This document shows, piece by piece, positions 19,626 to 31,370 of a DNA stretch of 64,000 nucleotides (the stretch's first letter is position 1; the number at the start of each line of letters is the position of its first letter). Both the position numbers and the translations under genes were made by a program. Source of the stretch: Imbricaverruca yamaguchii (taxonomy: Eukaryota > Arthropoda > Thecostraca > Neoverrucidae); the NCBI GenBank assembly GCA_034440575.1, contig JAOTOL010001006.1, positions 141,001-205,000 on the forward strand, in the 5' to 3' direction. Under the pieces are notes generated by a model. That model worked only from the letters and a program-made list of their open reading frames with translations, ran no database searches and was not told the DNA's origin.

Positions 19626-20350
19626 GTATGTCGACGTCCTGCGACACAGGTCAGTACGCACGTCCCGAACTGGTTGTCACATTTCGGTGGCATATGTCGC
19701 GGATCAGTGCGCATGCCCTGAACTGATTGTCATTGTCAGTGACCCATGGCATTGGTCAGTACGAATTCTCTGAACTGATTGTCTTGAGTCGGCAGGGTAT
19801 GTCACGGGTCAGTAAGCATGCTTGAACTGATTGTCCTGCGTTAGGGGTACGTCACGGATAAGCAAGCATGCTTTGAACTGATTATCTTGTGTCGGCAGGG
19901 TACGTCACGGATCAGTAAGCATGCTTTGAACTGATTGTCTTGTGTCGGCAGGGTACGTCACGGATCAGTAAGCATGCTTTGAACTGATTGTCCTGCGTTA
20001 GCAGGGTATGTCACGGATCAGCAAGCATGCCTTGAACTGATTGTCTTGTGTCGGCAGGGTATGTAGCAGGTCAGTACGTGCGCTTCGAACTGACTGTCCT
20101 GTGCTGCGGTTTGCGTGACAGATCGACAGCCAGAAGTTCTTAACTGATGATCGTGTGTGAGCGGCTGGAATCATACGTCAGTATTCGCTCGACGGCAGTT
20201 CAAAATTCCGATGTCAATTCCGAAATGGCCGCCCTCGGCTGGCGGTCTGTGTCCAAGCAACGGGCCGGTGTGTCACTTCCGAACTGGCTGGCCCGAGCCG
20301 ACAGACCACACACAGTACGGGGTGGGACGCAGGCACCGAACTGATCGCTC
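19626..20350 (+). repeat. 53-bp minisatellite beginning at the exon 4 splice donor
   Basis: The unit is TTGTGTCGGCAGGGTACGTC then ACGGATCAGTAAGCATGC then TTTGAACTGATTGTC, 53 bp. The best copies lie at 19785-20090, and diverged copies extend back to about 19620 and on to about 20350. Each clean unit contains GCAGGGTACGT or GCAGGGTATGT, resembling the true donor CTGGTATGT. No frame is kept across the array. Confidence 0.75.
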
Positions 20351-20389
20351 CGTGTAGGTGACCTACCTCAGAGTTCGATGCACAGGCTC

Positions 20390-21610
20390 AGAACTGGCAG
20401 CAGCGGCGTAGACGAGGGGGCGGAGGGGCAGCCCCTTCCCCCTGGAAGGTCGTAGGGGGTCCTCCGGGCGACCGCCTTGATGGACATGCAGGGAATCCTT
20501 TGGCTGACGTGAAGGCCCATGGGCCAGCGAGTTAAAAAAACGACCCTTTCCGTCCCCACGCAGACGGAAGGGGTCCCGGTACTGTGAAGATGGTCCCGAG
20601 TCAATGGAGCGCGTCCTCTGGATGATGTTGAGGGCCTGGGATGGATCAAAGTGAAGGGTTCCAGGTCGACGGAAGGGCTCCGGATAGTTGGAAGGGCCTC
20701 TTGGCTGACGGAGAATGTCCCGGGTCGACATGAAGGGACCCTAATCTGACGGCAGGCTCCAAGTCGAAAACAGGACCTCAGATCTGATGGAGAGTGCCGA
20801 AACTTTTGAAAAGAGGCCTCCTGACTTCTGGAAAAGGCCCTGGGCTGTCAAGGAGGGACCCCGAGATGACGGAGGGACCCATAGGTGCCGGAGAGAACCT
20901 TGGGCCTTCAGAATGAGCCCTTGGGCCGACACATGGGCACAAGCCGTGTAAGGGCCTATCGCCTGATGGACGGGCGCAAACTGTTGAAAGAGGGTCTCCA
21001 GCCCGACAGAGGAGACCCTGTATCACTAAGGGAAGCCTCCGTGCCAGCTAAGAGTAACTTAGCCACAGGAGGACCTTGGACCGTCGGAGAGGGTCCAGAG
21101 CCGGCATGAGGGGCCCTTGGGCCGACGGAGGTGTCCGAAGCCGCAGAGTGACCCCTCGTTTAACTGAGAAAGGAAAAGATGTCTGCATAGGTGCCGGCGG
21201 CCGAATGGAGAGTGTCTCGGGCAGTGAAAGAAGGTCCCTGAGGCCGACGGAGGGGCCCCAGGCCTGTTGTGCAGGGCCACTGGATCGGCTTTGGCCCACG
21301 CTGATGGAGAGGGGCTCAGAGTTGACAGCGGGCCCCACGCTGATGAAGAGGCCCCTTACTGCGGAGACGGCCCGGGCCAAAGGGGAGGGTTCCTGGTGCT
21401 ACGTAAAGGGCCTCTTGGCCTATGGCAGGGCACCGGGCTGTTCAGAAGCAGTGGCGCATCGAAGGGGTGGAGGGGCAACCGCCCCCTCGCGAGTCAGACG
21501 GGGCCCTGCAGGCGGCCGCATTCTGGGACCCGCAAGGATCCCCCAAGACACAGGGATAGATATATTGCCGAGGAAAATTAAAGCGCATCGGACAGTCTGG
21601 GCGGAAAAGG
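20390..21610 (+). repeat. Degenerate ~20-bp G/C-rich minisatellite
   Basis: Phrases such as GGGCCCTTGGGCCGACGGAG, GGGACCCATAGGTGCCGGAG and GGGCCTCTTGGCTGACGGAG recur at 19-22-bp spacing for about 1.2 kb, with heavy divergence. Several open frames on both strands arise from the composition and contain no domain. It is still inside the transporter's intron 4. Confidence 0.7.
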
Positions 21611-22836
21611 CCCTTTGACCCTGAAGACGTCCACGCTGATAGCCGACAAGAGCCACTGACATGAGAGCCGCTCGTGACAGTGCGTGTCATCAAGTAGGAT
21701 AGGCTGCTGGATAAGAAACGGGGCTATCAAAGAAAACTACTGCCGGTGTCAATTTCGGAACTACTTCCATGGTCTGTTGCTTCTTCGCTCAGCTGGTCGT
21801 CTGTGTTTTGCATTGTTTTGTGTTGGGTGTCTGTCGCTGTCATCGCAATCAGGCCCTCGGGCTAGCGTATCAGATTGTGTTGCGCTTTAAATATACAACA
21901 CGTGTGCTTTAAATGTACAAACCAGGCATAATAGGTGCGCTGAAAGCAATTGTCACCGGAAATGAAATAGTTAATCAAAGGCACTCCAGGAACTCACTGT
22001 AGTTATCGTTCTTTCACAGCCCAGGCTACATCATGGATGGTGGCAACAATGCATGTGTATGCCTTTCACGTACCTTGTCAAGGTCATCACTAGTGTTACT
22101 TATCCTCGACTCGAGCAAAGCGTGCAGTGGTGATATGCAAAAATAAATCCATGCCAAGCAAACTGGATGTATTCAGTTGTTTGCTGTCCAGAATAAAAAT
22201 AAAGGCTAGGCGACATCATGTTTGCAATTTCCAAATTTCCATGCACTCGTTATTGATCACAAAATTACTCCAATATCCGAAGTTATATATTCATGGTTCT
22301 GTGCTAAGGTAACTGATGCTCCCCATATTTGTTCCAAAGGTTCTCCTTAGTTCTGCATCTCTTTACTTGTTTGTCATGTTCAAAGGCATATATAAATATG
22401 CGCCGGAAAATAAATCCTACGTGCTGACATTGCATAGATTGCCTCTTTTTTTATACAATGCCGAAGGTAGCATGGTATTAAGCATTTAATTAATCGCAAG
22501 TGCTTAAAGTAGATTGGTTTTCTTCATGGACTTAAGGAGAACACAATATGTAGAATAGCCTCTATCTTTTATTTTTATCTATCGTGGACTGAAAATAAGC
22601 AACCAAGTGCAAGCGCTGTACAAGCGGAATAATCAAGCTCCAGATGTGTAACACAACAATTCGCACCTAGCATCGGCGCAAAACCTGGTGAGAAACCGCC
22701 AAATGGTCACGCTTCGGTCGAAGCGGCCTTCAACTCACATAACTGACGACAAACCGGCTTGAACTCACTCCCGAGTTCACCGACTCCCTCCCGGAGGTGT
22801 CGTGCCCGATCCGAGTGCCTCCCGCCCGCACCGCAG
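21611..22836 (+). other. Transporter intron 4, last part
   Basis: AT-rich with no recognised gene or repeat. It ends in a pyrimidine-rich tract (GCCTCCCGCCCGCACCGCAG) that is a good acceptor for exon 5. Confidence 0.55.
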
Positions 22837-23454
22837 GTGGTGGCCATCGGCATCGAGACGGCCGTGCAGAACATCAGCATCGCGCTGCTGCTGCTCAAGA
22901 TGTCGCTGCCGCCGCCGGACGGCGACGTGGCCTCGCTGGTGCCGCTGGCGCAGGTGCTGGCGCAGGGCTCGCTGCTGTGGCCCAGCCTGGCGGCCGTGCT
23001 GGCCGTGCGCTGGGTGCGCGGCGCAGGCGCAGGCGTACCGCCTCCGGCGGCCGCCAGCCGCAGAGCAAGCGCGCAGACCAGGCGGACAGCGAGGCGGAGG
23101 CGCAGGCGCTCCGTCGTGTGGCGGCCGGGGTGGGGGGCAGCGCCGACGACAGCGAGGCGGAGGCGCAGGCGCTCCGTCGTGTGGCGGCCGGGGTGGGGGG
23201 CAGCGCCGACGACAGCGAGGCGGAGGCGCAGGCGCTCCGTCGTGTGGCGGCCGGGGTGGGGGGCAGCGCCGACGACAGCGAGGCGGAGGCGCAGGCGCAG
23301 GTGCTCCGTCGTGTGGCGGCCGGGGTGGGGGGGAGCGCGGCTCATGCTCTCGACAGAGCTGAGGAAACTGACAGCTGTCTGTGATGCGACACGAGCTGGC
23401 GTCTTCGGTGGTGGAACGGGTGGAAGGTTTTCCGCAGGCCCGCCTTCGGGGTGA
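22837..23454 (+). CDS. SLC10-family transporter, last coding exon
   Basis: Encodes residues 368-572. It begins VVAIGIETAVQNISIALLLL, the family's second signature. Glu374 and Gln378 match the shared sodium-site Glu and Gln of ASBT homologues. TM9 follows (VLAQGSLLWPSLAAVLAVRW), then a cytoplasmic tail. From about 23073 the tail is a 63-bp coding minisatellite that reads as Arg/Trp-rich in this frame and as SEAEAQALRRVAAGVGGSAD in another. The alternative looks more like selected protein, so a small frame change or an unseen splice just after RWVRG is possible. The stop is TGA at 23452-23454. Phase 0 from exon 4. An alternative acceptor at 22816 would add CLPPAPQ. Confidence 0.75.
   Translation: MVAIGIETAVQNISIALLLLKMSLPPPDGDVASLVPLAQVLAQGSLLWPSLAAVLAVRWVRGAGAGVPPPAAASRRASAQTRRTARRRRRRSVVWRPGWGAAPTTARRRRRRSVVWRPGWGAAPTTARRRRRRSVVWRPGWGAAPTTARRRRRRRCSVVWRPGWGGARLMLSTELRKLTAVCDATRAGVFGGGTGGRFSAGPPSG
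23073..23342 (+). repeat. 63-bp minisatellite inside the last transporter exon
   Basis: Nearly identical units GCGAGGCGGAGGCGCAGGCG then CTCCGTCGTGTGGCGGCCGG then GGTGGGGGGCAGCGCCGACG then ACA occur about four times. The last unit carries an extra 6-bp GCGCAG. The unit length is divisible by three, so all frames stay open and copy number can change without frameshift. Confidence 0.85.
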
Positions 23455-23817
23455 TGATATGTTAGTTGTTGGTTTCAGGTAGGTTTTTAAGGCCTGCGCT
23501 GAGTGGGATGTTTCATGACGAGGGCGAGGCGATGTATCGTTGTTTGATAATTAGCATCTCTGAACACCATTGTCATCCGTCAATGAATTGGTATCGTGTG
23601 CGTTTGCAAGGCGGTGTGTAGTCAGAGTGCATAGTATGATTCTACGTGAGGTCGCCACTATTATTGGTGAGCTATATGATGGAAAACGAAGACGAAGATG
23701 TAAAAGTTAATTGCATGACCTGAGGTGATTTGTGTAAAGCTCGTGTGTACTTTTGGCAGGCATACCTACATGTAGACACAACTGTACAGACACATACATG
23801 CACACATATGTACACAC

Positions 23818-23819
<2 letters not shown>

Positions 23820-23875
<56 letters not shown>

Positions 23876-23955
23876 CAGAGAGAGAGAGAGAGAGAAAGAG
23901 AGAGAGTATGAAAGAGAGAAATAGATAGAGCGAGAGAGAGAAAGAGATAGAGAGA
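23820..23955 (+). repeat. (TA)n followed by (GA)n microsatellites
   Basis: TA dinucleotides run from about 23820 to 23870 and GA-rich repeats from about 23877 to 23955. Open frames across them are simple-sequence artefacts. Confidence 0.95.
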
Positions 23956-25020
23956 CCTACCCCGTCTCTCACGCACAGGCTTGCCTAGGCACTGAGCGTG
24001 AATGTTACCCTAGGATGATCCCAGTGAAATAAATGGAAAAGGCATACGACTAAGCAAGGTAATCTCTAGCATCACAAATTAGTTCGATAACACACATGCA
24101 TACTGTTTTGCTTCCTTGTAGGACGTTGTGGGCACCAAGACAGCGATACCCTCAGGCCGTGCTACGTGGACCATGACCTGGTTTTCAAGGGGCTTGATTG
24201 GTTGTTACACTGTGTATGGAGTGTGACAAGTGGGCAGTGGCTGGTAAAGTGACCTGACCTGCTCTGAGACGAAAACCATGTCAGAGTCGCCAGGTCAAAT
24301 GTATGCGCCCCGAGACTATTCTCGGTAGGCCCATAGCATCGGGAGGACTCCGAGAAGCAATGCGTTGGTGGCGACATACCTGATGCACATTCCTCCACAC
24401 GCGTCGCTTTGGGTGAGGTGCAAATGCACCACTTTTTTAAATAAAGTGATCACTTGCATTGCATTGTAATGTTTTGATTTGTGCAGCTGGCTAGGTGCAA
24501 AATCCTGGAAAGCCGAAGATTCAAATGATTTTCGAACAAGTTTGTCGGTGTAGCTTGTGACGCAATCCGTAAGTTGTGCTCGTGCAAGAGGTCAGTGAAA
24601 TTGTTGAATTCCGAATATGGGCTAAGCAACATACCATTTTCATCTGCATGCTTGTTAACAATGTCTGCTCGAAATACACAATATAGTTTGAGTTATGTAG
24701 TGTGCCCAATCCAGGGGCGGTCCGTCGTACCCAAATGAGGTGATGTAGAAAAAAATCGCCGGATTTCGACCCGTATTATAGTAATTTACGTAATAAGTAT
24801 CTGTTATTATTTTATGGTAAGATGAGTATCAGCAACTTAATTTGGCGCTGCAAAGTGCCAAACCTATCACCATCGTTCCGAAGTCAGTGGATTTCAACCC
24901 TCCCCCCCCTGTTCAAATGCTTCCGAAATTGTCGGGAAGTTTTCATATATAAATGGCGGTAATTTCATAATTTCATACTTTCAAGTTTTCATATTTTCAT
25001 ATATAAAATTCATAATAAAT
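23956..25020. other. No recognisable gene; possible poly(A) signals
   Basis: AATAAA at 24028-24033 and 24440-24445 lie about 0.6 and 1.0 kb beyond the transporter stop and could end its transcript. Nothing else is recognised. Confidence 0.35.
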
Positions 25021-25300
25021 GCGTCACCAGTGCCACAGCCGCGCCACCAATGCCACAGCCGCGTCACCAGTGCCGCAGCCGCGTCACCAGTGCCACAGCC
25101 GCGCCACCAATGCCGCAGCCGCGTCACCAGTGCCACAGCCGCGTCACCAATGCCACGACGGACTGACTGACTGATCGACTGACTGAATGAATGACGGACT
25201 GACGGTCTGACTGAGTGAAAGATTGGCGGACTGACCGATTGACTGACGGAATCTGTCGCACTGATTGTCGCACTGACTGACTGACTGACCGACTGACTTG
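25021..25300 (+). repeat. 20-bp minisatellite plus GACT-rich tract
   Basis: Six or seven units of GCGTCACCAGTGCCACAGCC (20 bp, with ACCAA and GCGCC variants) run to about 25155. They are followed by irregular GACT/GACTGAC repeats to about 25300. Confidence 0.85.
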
Positions 25301-25443
25301 GGAAATGCATCGTGGGGCCCTAGATATACCACCGGGGCTGGGAGATGCATTTGGATTGAGCCCAAACATTTGCTTGATGCGTTGGTGCCAAACTTCTCCA
25401 AAATGAAGGGCATGGAGAAGGGATTCGACTGCGGGTGTCAAAA

Positions 25444-25492
25444 GCTCGCGAAGCGAGCAGCATAGGGCAGATAAGCCCGGCGGAGGCCGGGC
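25444..25492 (+). other. Two adjacent perfect hairpins
   Basis: GCTCGC-GAA-GCGAGC (25444-25458) and GCCCGGC-GGAG-GCCGGGC (25475-25492) are separated by 16 bases (AGCATAGGGCAGATAA). Stems are 6 and 7 bp with no mismatch and GC-rich, in otherwise AT-rich sequence. Function is unknown. They could be the end of a transposon or a structured RNA. Confidence 0.5.
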
Positions 25493-27799
25493 GTCCTGAC
25501 CTAGTTTATGTATAATTATTATTATTGTTGTTATTCATATTATTGATTAGTTGGGTGCAAAATACATGAAGTGAATGCGAAGCCCCACATCGATGGAGTG
25601 CATGCTCCATTACACCCCATGTTAAAAATGTAAATTATTAGTAGACAGAGCCAACATTGAGAGGGCACATGCCCTTCAAAAATATGCAAGAAGAACACGT
25701 CTGGTCTAGACGTATATGAATGAAAAATGGAAAACAATCCTGAAAATCAGCCGCAGGTTCCGTATCTGTACATGGGTGATAAGGGCGTGCTATTCCAGAC
25801 AGAATAGGTACATCCGCCGGTAGCATAAATATAATGTTGGCGCCTTATCCTGGCCGTATGGGTTCCATCTTCCCAATGGGGGCACATGCCCCCAGAATCC
25901 CCATCCTTATTTACGCCCCTGCACCGAATGGGGAGGAATTATGTTGCAGCAGTTGTCTCTTACTTGCTCCCACCCCTCCTTCCCGGCCGTGATTTTTAGT
26001 TGGCCTGTCTCATCATACTGCTACCGTGCTACCGCGTGATTCCTGCGGCACTTGACATGAATGCAGTCAGCGTGGGTCCAAGCGAAAAATCCTAGTGTAA
26101 GGGCAAATACGGCTATCCGTGTACAAGATTTTTCAAGCTTTCCAACGAACCAGATTTTGTCCCACTTCGATGGTATTTAAGATCGGAAATGTCGTGTGGA
26201 AAACACGGAGGTTTCGCTGGAGCGCCTACGGGAATGAACAATTGTCCAGCCCATGTGACGTCACCGCTTGCCAAACGATATTGGAGGGCCCCTGCCTACC
26301 CTGCGCTCGTTATGCAACGAAAACTCACTATATGGCGAAATTTACGAGAGGCTAGCCTCTGCCGACCGGTAATAGAGCTGTTTGGAAGCTAAGATGCAAA
26401 TGATGTAAATGTAAATGAACTTCAATTTTGACCATAATTGTGAGTCACCAATGCATATTTGTTTCGAGTTTTTCAAGTTTGCCATTTCCAGTGGATGAAA
26501 GCATCCTTTTATGAAAATAATATACAACAATAAGTCCCAGCTCTACTCAGGTCAGGCACTGCCTTAGTGCCTTACCTGGGCCGACCGCCCCTGGCCCAAT
26601 CAAACTTCCAAAAGCCCACTTCCCGTCGCATGAAGGGCGTTCGTTCTCTTGATTCGCTTCCTCAATTACTATGACCGGGAAAAACGTGGGATTGAAATAC
26701 CCATGTAGAAATCCAGTCACAGAAGGATCTAATATAGCGTGGCCCGCGAAATAATAGCATTGTCAACGCGTTTCCCAGGCGGCAAAAGTGACGCAATTGG
26801 ACAATTGAAACCGACAAGCATACAGACAAAGCTCACTTCTTTTGGTATTTATTCGACTTTTCGCACCTCCATTTATATAAAAGAAATGGTCGTGTAGCAA
26901 TTGACGTGCCAGCCGATTTACAAGGGAAGTAGGGACATACCTAGGGACTGAAGTCGGTGTGTAGCGGGCCGAGGAACGGTCTGCGGCTCGTGACACCCCG
27001 GGTAGGGAAAGAGGGCAGCGGCTGTTCCGTGAGTCTGTCATTCACGGCCCATAGTCTGAATGTCACGGTGAGACGAAATGCCTCATTTTCAACGCAAAGC
27101 ATCGAGTGTTTTACCTCCAAATTCAAAAGAAGACCATAAGTGGACCCAATTATAAAACATCGGACGCAAGCATGTGATCGGTAGTCTCGTGAGTAGTGTT
27201 GACTGCTTTATTACACTGAGCAGGGAATTTTGATACGACGACCTGCATCCACAGAGGAAATAGCACCATGCGTGTGATTCATGCCGTTATCTCAGACTAA
27301 GCTTGATATGTCCTTAATATTGGCATACATACTGGTAAATTAAATTAAGCTGGCTCTCACTGAGCATATTCCAGAAAAATGTTCAGTACTGCACGAATCT
27401 AGGCTTGGTTTTATGCTTAGATAGCAAGAAGAAAGCATCGCTTGAGAATACAAAATGAAGATTCGAATACAATATACGACCATGAAATGTTAGTGTATCT
27501 CAGAAACCCTGCTTGTTTGGTCAACAGACTTTACACAGTCTCTAAGTGGTCTTAGGACCGCTCTCCATAACCGAACTCTTCATGCGCCACGGCATGAGAT
27601 ACGAAATATCCGGTCATTTCATGTTATAATGCATTTAGAAAGAGACTACTAGACACCCATAGGGACACCCCGCAGAAACGTCATGCATGCATAGCCTGGC
27701 ACATACATACCACCGCGCCCCACGGTATCTGGTAGCAATCAAGCAAACCACCGTACCGGCTCAAACAGTATTAGTTCCAGTGCTGTGTGAGTGAGCCGA
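25493..27799. other. No recognisable gene
   Basis: Short open frames without domains. The stretch near 26235-26275 (CCCATGTGACGTCACC) resembles 57400-57440 and may be part of a diverged dispersed repeat. Confidence 0.45.
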
Positions 27800-29420
27800 C
27801 GCAATCAGGTCCGTGCAGGGAATGCCAGCAAACTACGTGAGGGACTTTCGACATGGCGTACGCCCACTTATGAGTGTTATTCACCTGCCCAGCCGGGCAT
27901 GGCTGATGAAAATGCCTGTGGTCGCCGGCGCGAAAGCGGAACAGGCTAGGGCGCGCGAAGGCGGGAGGACATGCAGACAGTGTATAAAATGGTGGCTGAC
28001 GTCACTGCTGAATACTTCCTGACTGGGGACCAGCCGAGTGAGTTTTGTGAAAAAGAAGCACTGCACATAGAAGGAATGCGTGCAATTCCGGCCCTATTTG
28101 TGATTTTTTTGCGTATGGCCAGGGGTAAGGCTGGTGTTTTTAGTCATGCCGGTGCAACACCAATACAAATACAGTTGCTGCTGCCACGTAATGTCAATGC
28201 TTGGATTTCCCTCCTAAAGACCAGCCAGTGTTCGTAATCAATTCCTGAATTTGCAGAGCGTGCCAAACGCATTTTAAAGGAAGCGGCAAATGTTGATCAA
28301 TCTATCTGAGTACAGCAAGCATTTCTCGTTCATGCAACGCATGTGTGGTTGGTTCTGCTAAAGCAACACCACTAATTTTGACCACTTAGCATTCGGTTTA
28401 CGCCGTTACATGAAAGCAATGTAGTTGAATCGGATGTTAGCAACACCAATGATTTTGCGAAGCCTCCATTTATGTTATGGACAATGAAAATGTTGGCAGG
28501 AAACGGCATTACGATTGCCACCACGATCGCAATTCCGATATATACAATTCAGACGTACAAACAGTCATAGGCTCTTCTGCATGGCGCTGACGATGAACCT
28601 AGCTTGGAAAATGGCCAATGCAAACCCAGCGCAAATCCCAGCGAAGGAAAGCCCTTTCAACGTGCATGTCGCTGGGGCTAGTGCTGGTGGAGCGAAGTGC
28701 TCCATGTAAGGCCTGAACCACGATGACAAAAGTCAGGCAAAGTGTTGATGTGAAGTATCCTTGGTGGGAAAATGGTGGGGTGCGCTCTGGCAGATTTTCG
28801 GCGTGGCGGCAAGATACCCGCAAAATCCCACCACTGATGTCTACTTTCTGCCTAAGCATGGCCATATCCAGAACGATCTGCCACTGTTTTTGTTGAATGT
28901 CAATGAGATAGCCAACGCATACACGTTACGGTATTGGTAGAAACAGAAAAAGGTGAAGTGGATTCAAAGCATGGCCACCATTTTGAAGGTTCAGGTGTCG
29001 CCTTCTCATATCGAAGTGGTTTGATTCCCGACCAGTCCAGTTTTCCCCAAGCTTGCGCTTATTGCAATCGCGTTTCAGCCAATGCAGCGTGTTGATTTAG
29101 ATGAAGCATGTAGCATTAGAGTAGTTAAGAACCTTGTGAAATTGAAGTGGGATATCAAGCTGCTCTCAATCAGGGACATTTTATTTACCTTACTGGGTGA
29201 AAATTATGCATCTGCGTAAAGGGATGGAGTGCTTCACATTTTCTATAATTTCAGCTTTTTACCACGAAGGCGTGGAAGTGACACTTTCCGAAGCACATCA
29301 GTAGAATTCAAACATCAGCTAATATTCCGTTCAGAGGATCCCAACATAGAAAACCACACACCTAATCAAGGATTTTCAGCCTCGAAATAAACCAAAGACG
29401 TTGATGGAGGATGGGATGGG
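27800..29420 (+). pseudogene. Decayed unassigned coding relic
   Basis: Several open stretches in changing + frames look like ordinary protein and not like repeat translation. Examples are NYVRDFRHGVRPLMSVIHLP (about 27826), YKMVADVTAEYFLTGDQPSE (about 27983), WWGALWQIFGVAARYPQNPT (about 28774) and VDLDEACSIRVVKNLVKLKW (about 29091). They are separated by stops and frameshifts at intervals of 100-300 bp. No family is recognised. It may be a dead host gene, a retroelement or an old viral insertion, and the sequence does not decide between these. Confidence 0.3.
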
Positions 29421-31090
29421 GAGTATAAAGAATCATCACGCAGCTAAGCGTGCATCCGCGAACTAGCTTGGAGGGCGGAATGCATTAACGGCTACTCTAG
29501 TTTAATGAAGCGGTGGAAAGCCGTGTTGTCTAATATAATAAAATGCTCTGGCCAAGGAAAAAATGGTTGGTTTGGATAGGGCTCTCAGACTCAGAACATT
29601 CATCGCAATCATTTAATCGGAAGGGAATATTGCAATGATTTCTCCTAATAATAGGTGGCGTACTATGTATTGCCCGACTGATTTCTGACTGTGTCTGACT
29701 CGGTCCATTCCAGTATGCAGGGCCGTCTTTGACAGGATAACTCGAGGGAAGGGCTGACTTGCCATTCCATAGTTGCCATTGCATATCCCATTGCATCAGC
29801 ATTGTTGCGGAAAAGTAAACGGAAGCAGGCGGATGAATGGCAGAATTGAGGCGCGGAAAAAATGTTTCATGAGATTCTGGATAACCAAGAGAAATTCCCC
29901 AGGTGGCACGGCGTCAAGATGTTAGATGCGTCGTGGAAAAGAGGGAGGGCTGCTCGGCACCTTATCGATGCTCCATCATTTCCTGGTCGCCGAGCGGAGT
30001 GAAAGTAAACATCTGTCGTGACGAAGCGGTGGCGCGCCCTTGTGCCGCCGCGAGTTCTGGGAATCCTATCGAACGGTTGTACTACATCGCCCCGTATCTA
30101 ATCTTACAGGCGTGTGCGGCCATTCGCCGGGCGACACTCCCCTACTCGAAAGCGCGTGCATGTTGCACCGTGCATGCGTGGCTGGAGGTCCCGAGTGGTC
30201 GAATGGCCCGGACCTCTCCTGGCCTCGTTCCCTGCTGATGCCAACTTTGCAATGTCTCTATTCAATTTTTTGGCGACAATTCCCCTTTGGTCTGGTGGGA
30301 GATATTCGGCCTTGCGCGCGTGCAGTGCGCTTCGTCCCAACACCAAGCACGTCCGGTGGCCACTTAAAACGCGCGCAGAGCTCTGGTAACAGCTGTCCGA
30401 CACTCTGGGTCAGTAAGTAGACCTGACGTTGCCGAAAACCCGTCACTGGAGTGTACCGTGTAGCCGGACCGGCCCGGTGGTCGGGTTTTCCCAGTTTACT
30501 ACTGCTCGTGTTTACTGTGTGGTTGACACGTGCTTTCGAGTTAAGTACTGCGGTCAAAATCGTTGATTAAACTTGAATTAACCCTGCATTTGTTTAGCTT
30601 GCCCATGCATGCTATGCAGAGGCGGTGTTGCCGATATTTTGCAGGGGAAGTGGGAGCCTCAAACTGACCGTCACATGAAGTTCCAGGGAGCCTGCTGCGA
30701 CCTCATCGAATTGTGCAGTATGTAGATGGTGGTAGGTGGTGAGATCCTTATTTATTACTAATTTACGGCACATTTCGCGAAAAAAAAATCGACCTGATTT
30801 AGCTCCGCGAGTTACTTTCTCTCGGGCGAATTTTTCTGCACCTGTATATACATTTTTCAACTTGAGATCTCGGCTTTATGAAGTGCACGTGTTCTGCGAC
30901 AGAGGTGGCCACAGTGGGGGGGCAGCTGAGAACTCCAGTTTCTTCTTGTCATATCCATGTCACCTCATATACTGTACCACTTTAGGGGCATCCTTTCACT
31001 GCGAGATGTCTCCTTATTGGTTTTTTGACCCCCAGATTTCCTTCTGAGACTTCTCGTTTCAATTAGGGGCCTCCTGTGCCGTCTTAGGAG
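29421..31090. other. No recognisable gene
   Basis: Open frames on both strands around 29900-30560 and 30600-31050 lack domains, signal peptides or splice support. Nothing is assigned. Confidence 0.45.
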
Positions 31091-31159
31091 CATTGTCTTA
31101 CTTCCCGGATTCCTCCCTGTCCTTGTTCGGTCCTCTTGCGTCCAGAGAGCTCCTCTCCC

Positions 31160-31370
31160 ATTGCATGAGCCTCCTCTCCCATTGCATGGATCTCCGCTCC
31201 CATTGCATGGATCTCCTCTCCCATTGCATGGATCTCCTCTCCCATTGCATGGATCTCCTCTCCCATTGCATGGACCTCCTCTCCCATTGCATGGACCTCC
31301 TCTCCCATTGCATGGATCTCCTCTCCCATTGCATGGACCTCCTCTCCCATTGCATGGACCTCCTCTTGCG
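31160..31370 (-). repeat. 21-bp minisatellite encoding a heptad if read on the minus strand
   Basis: About ten copies of CTCCTCTCCCATTGCATGGAT/C, exactly 21 bp. On the minus strand one frame gives EEVHAMG/EEIHAMG heptads within a 105-codon frame that starts MGQLRNERNGSQ. The other two frames are also open. Heptads suit a coiled coil, but nothing outside the repeat is recognised, so I treat it as a repeat and not as a gene. Confidence 0.85.

Noticed and set aside
27800..29420. Naming a specific virus family for the decayed relic
   Set aside because: No diagnostic motif is visible. The protein-like stretches alone do not support an assignment.
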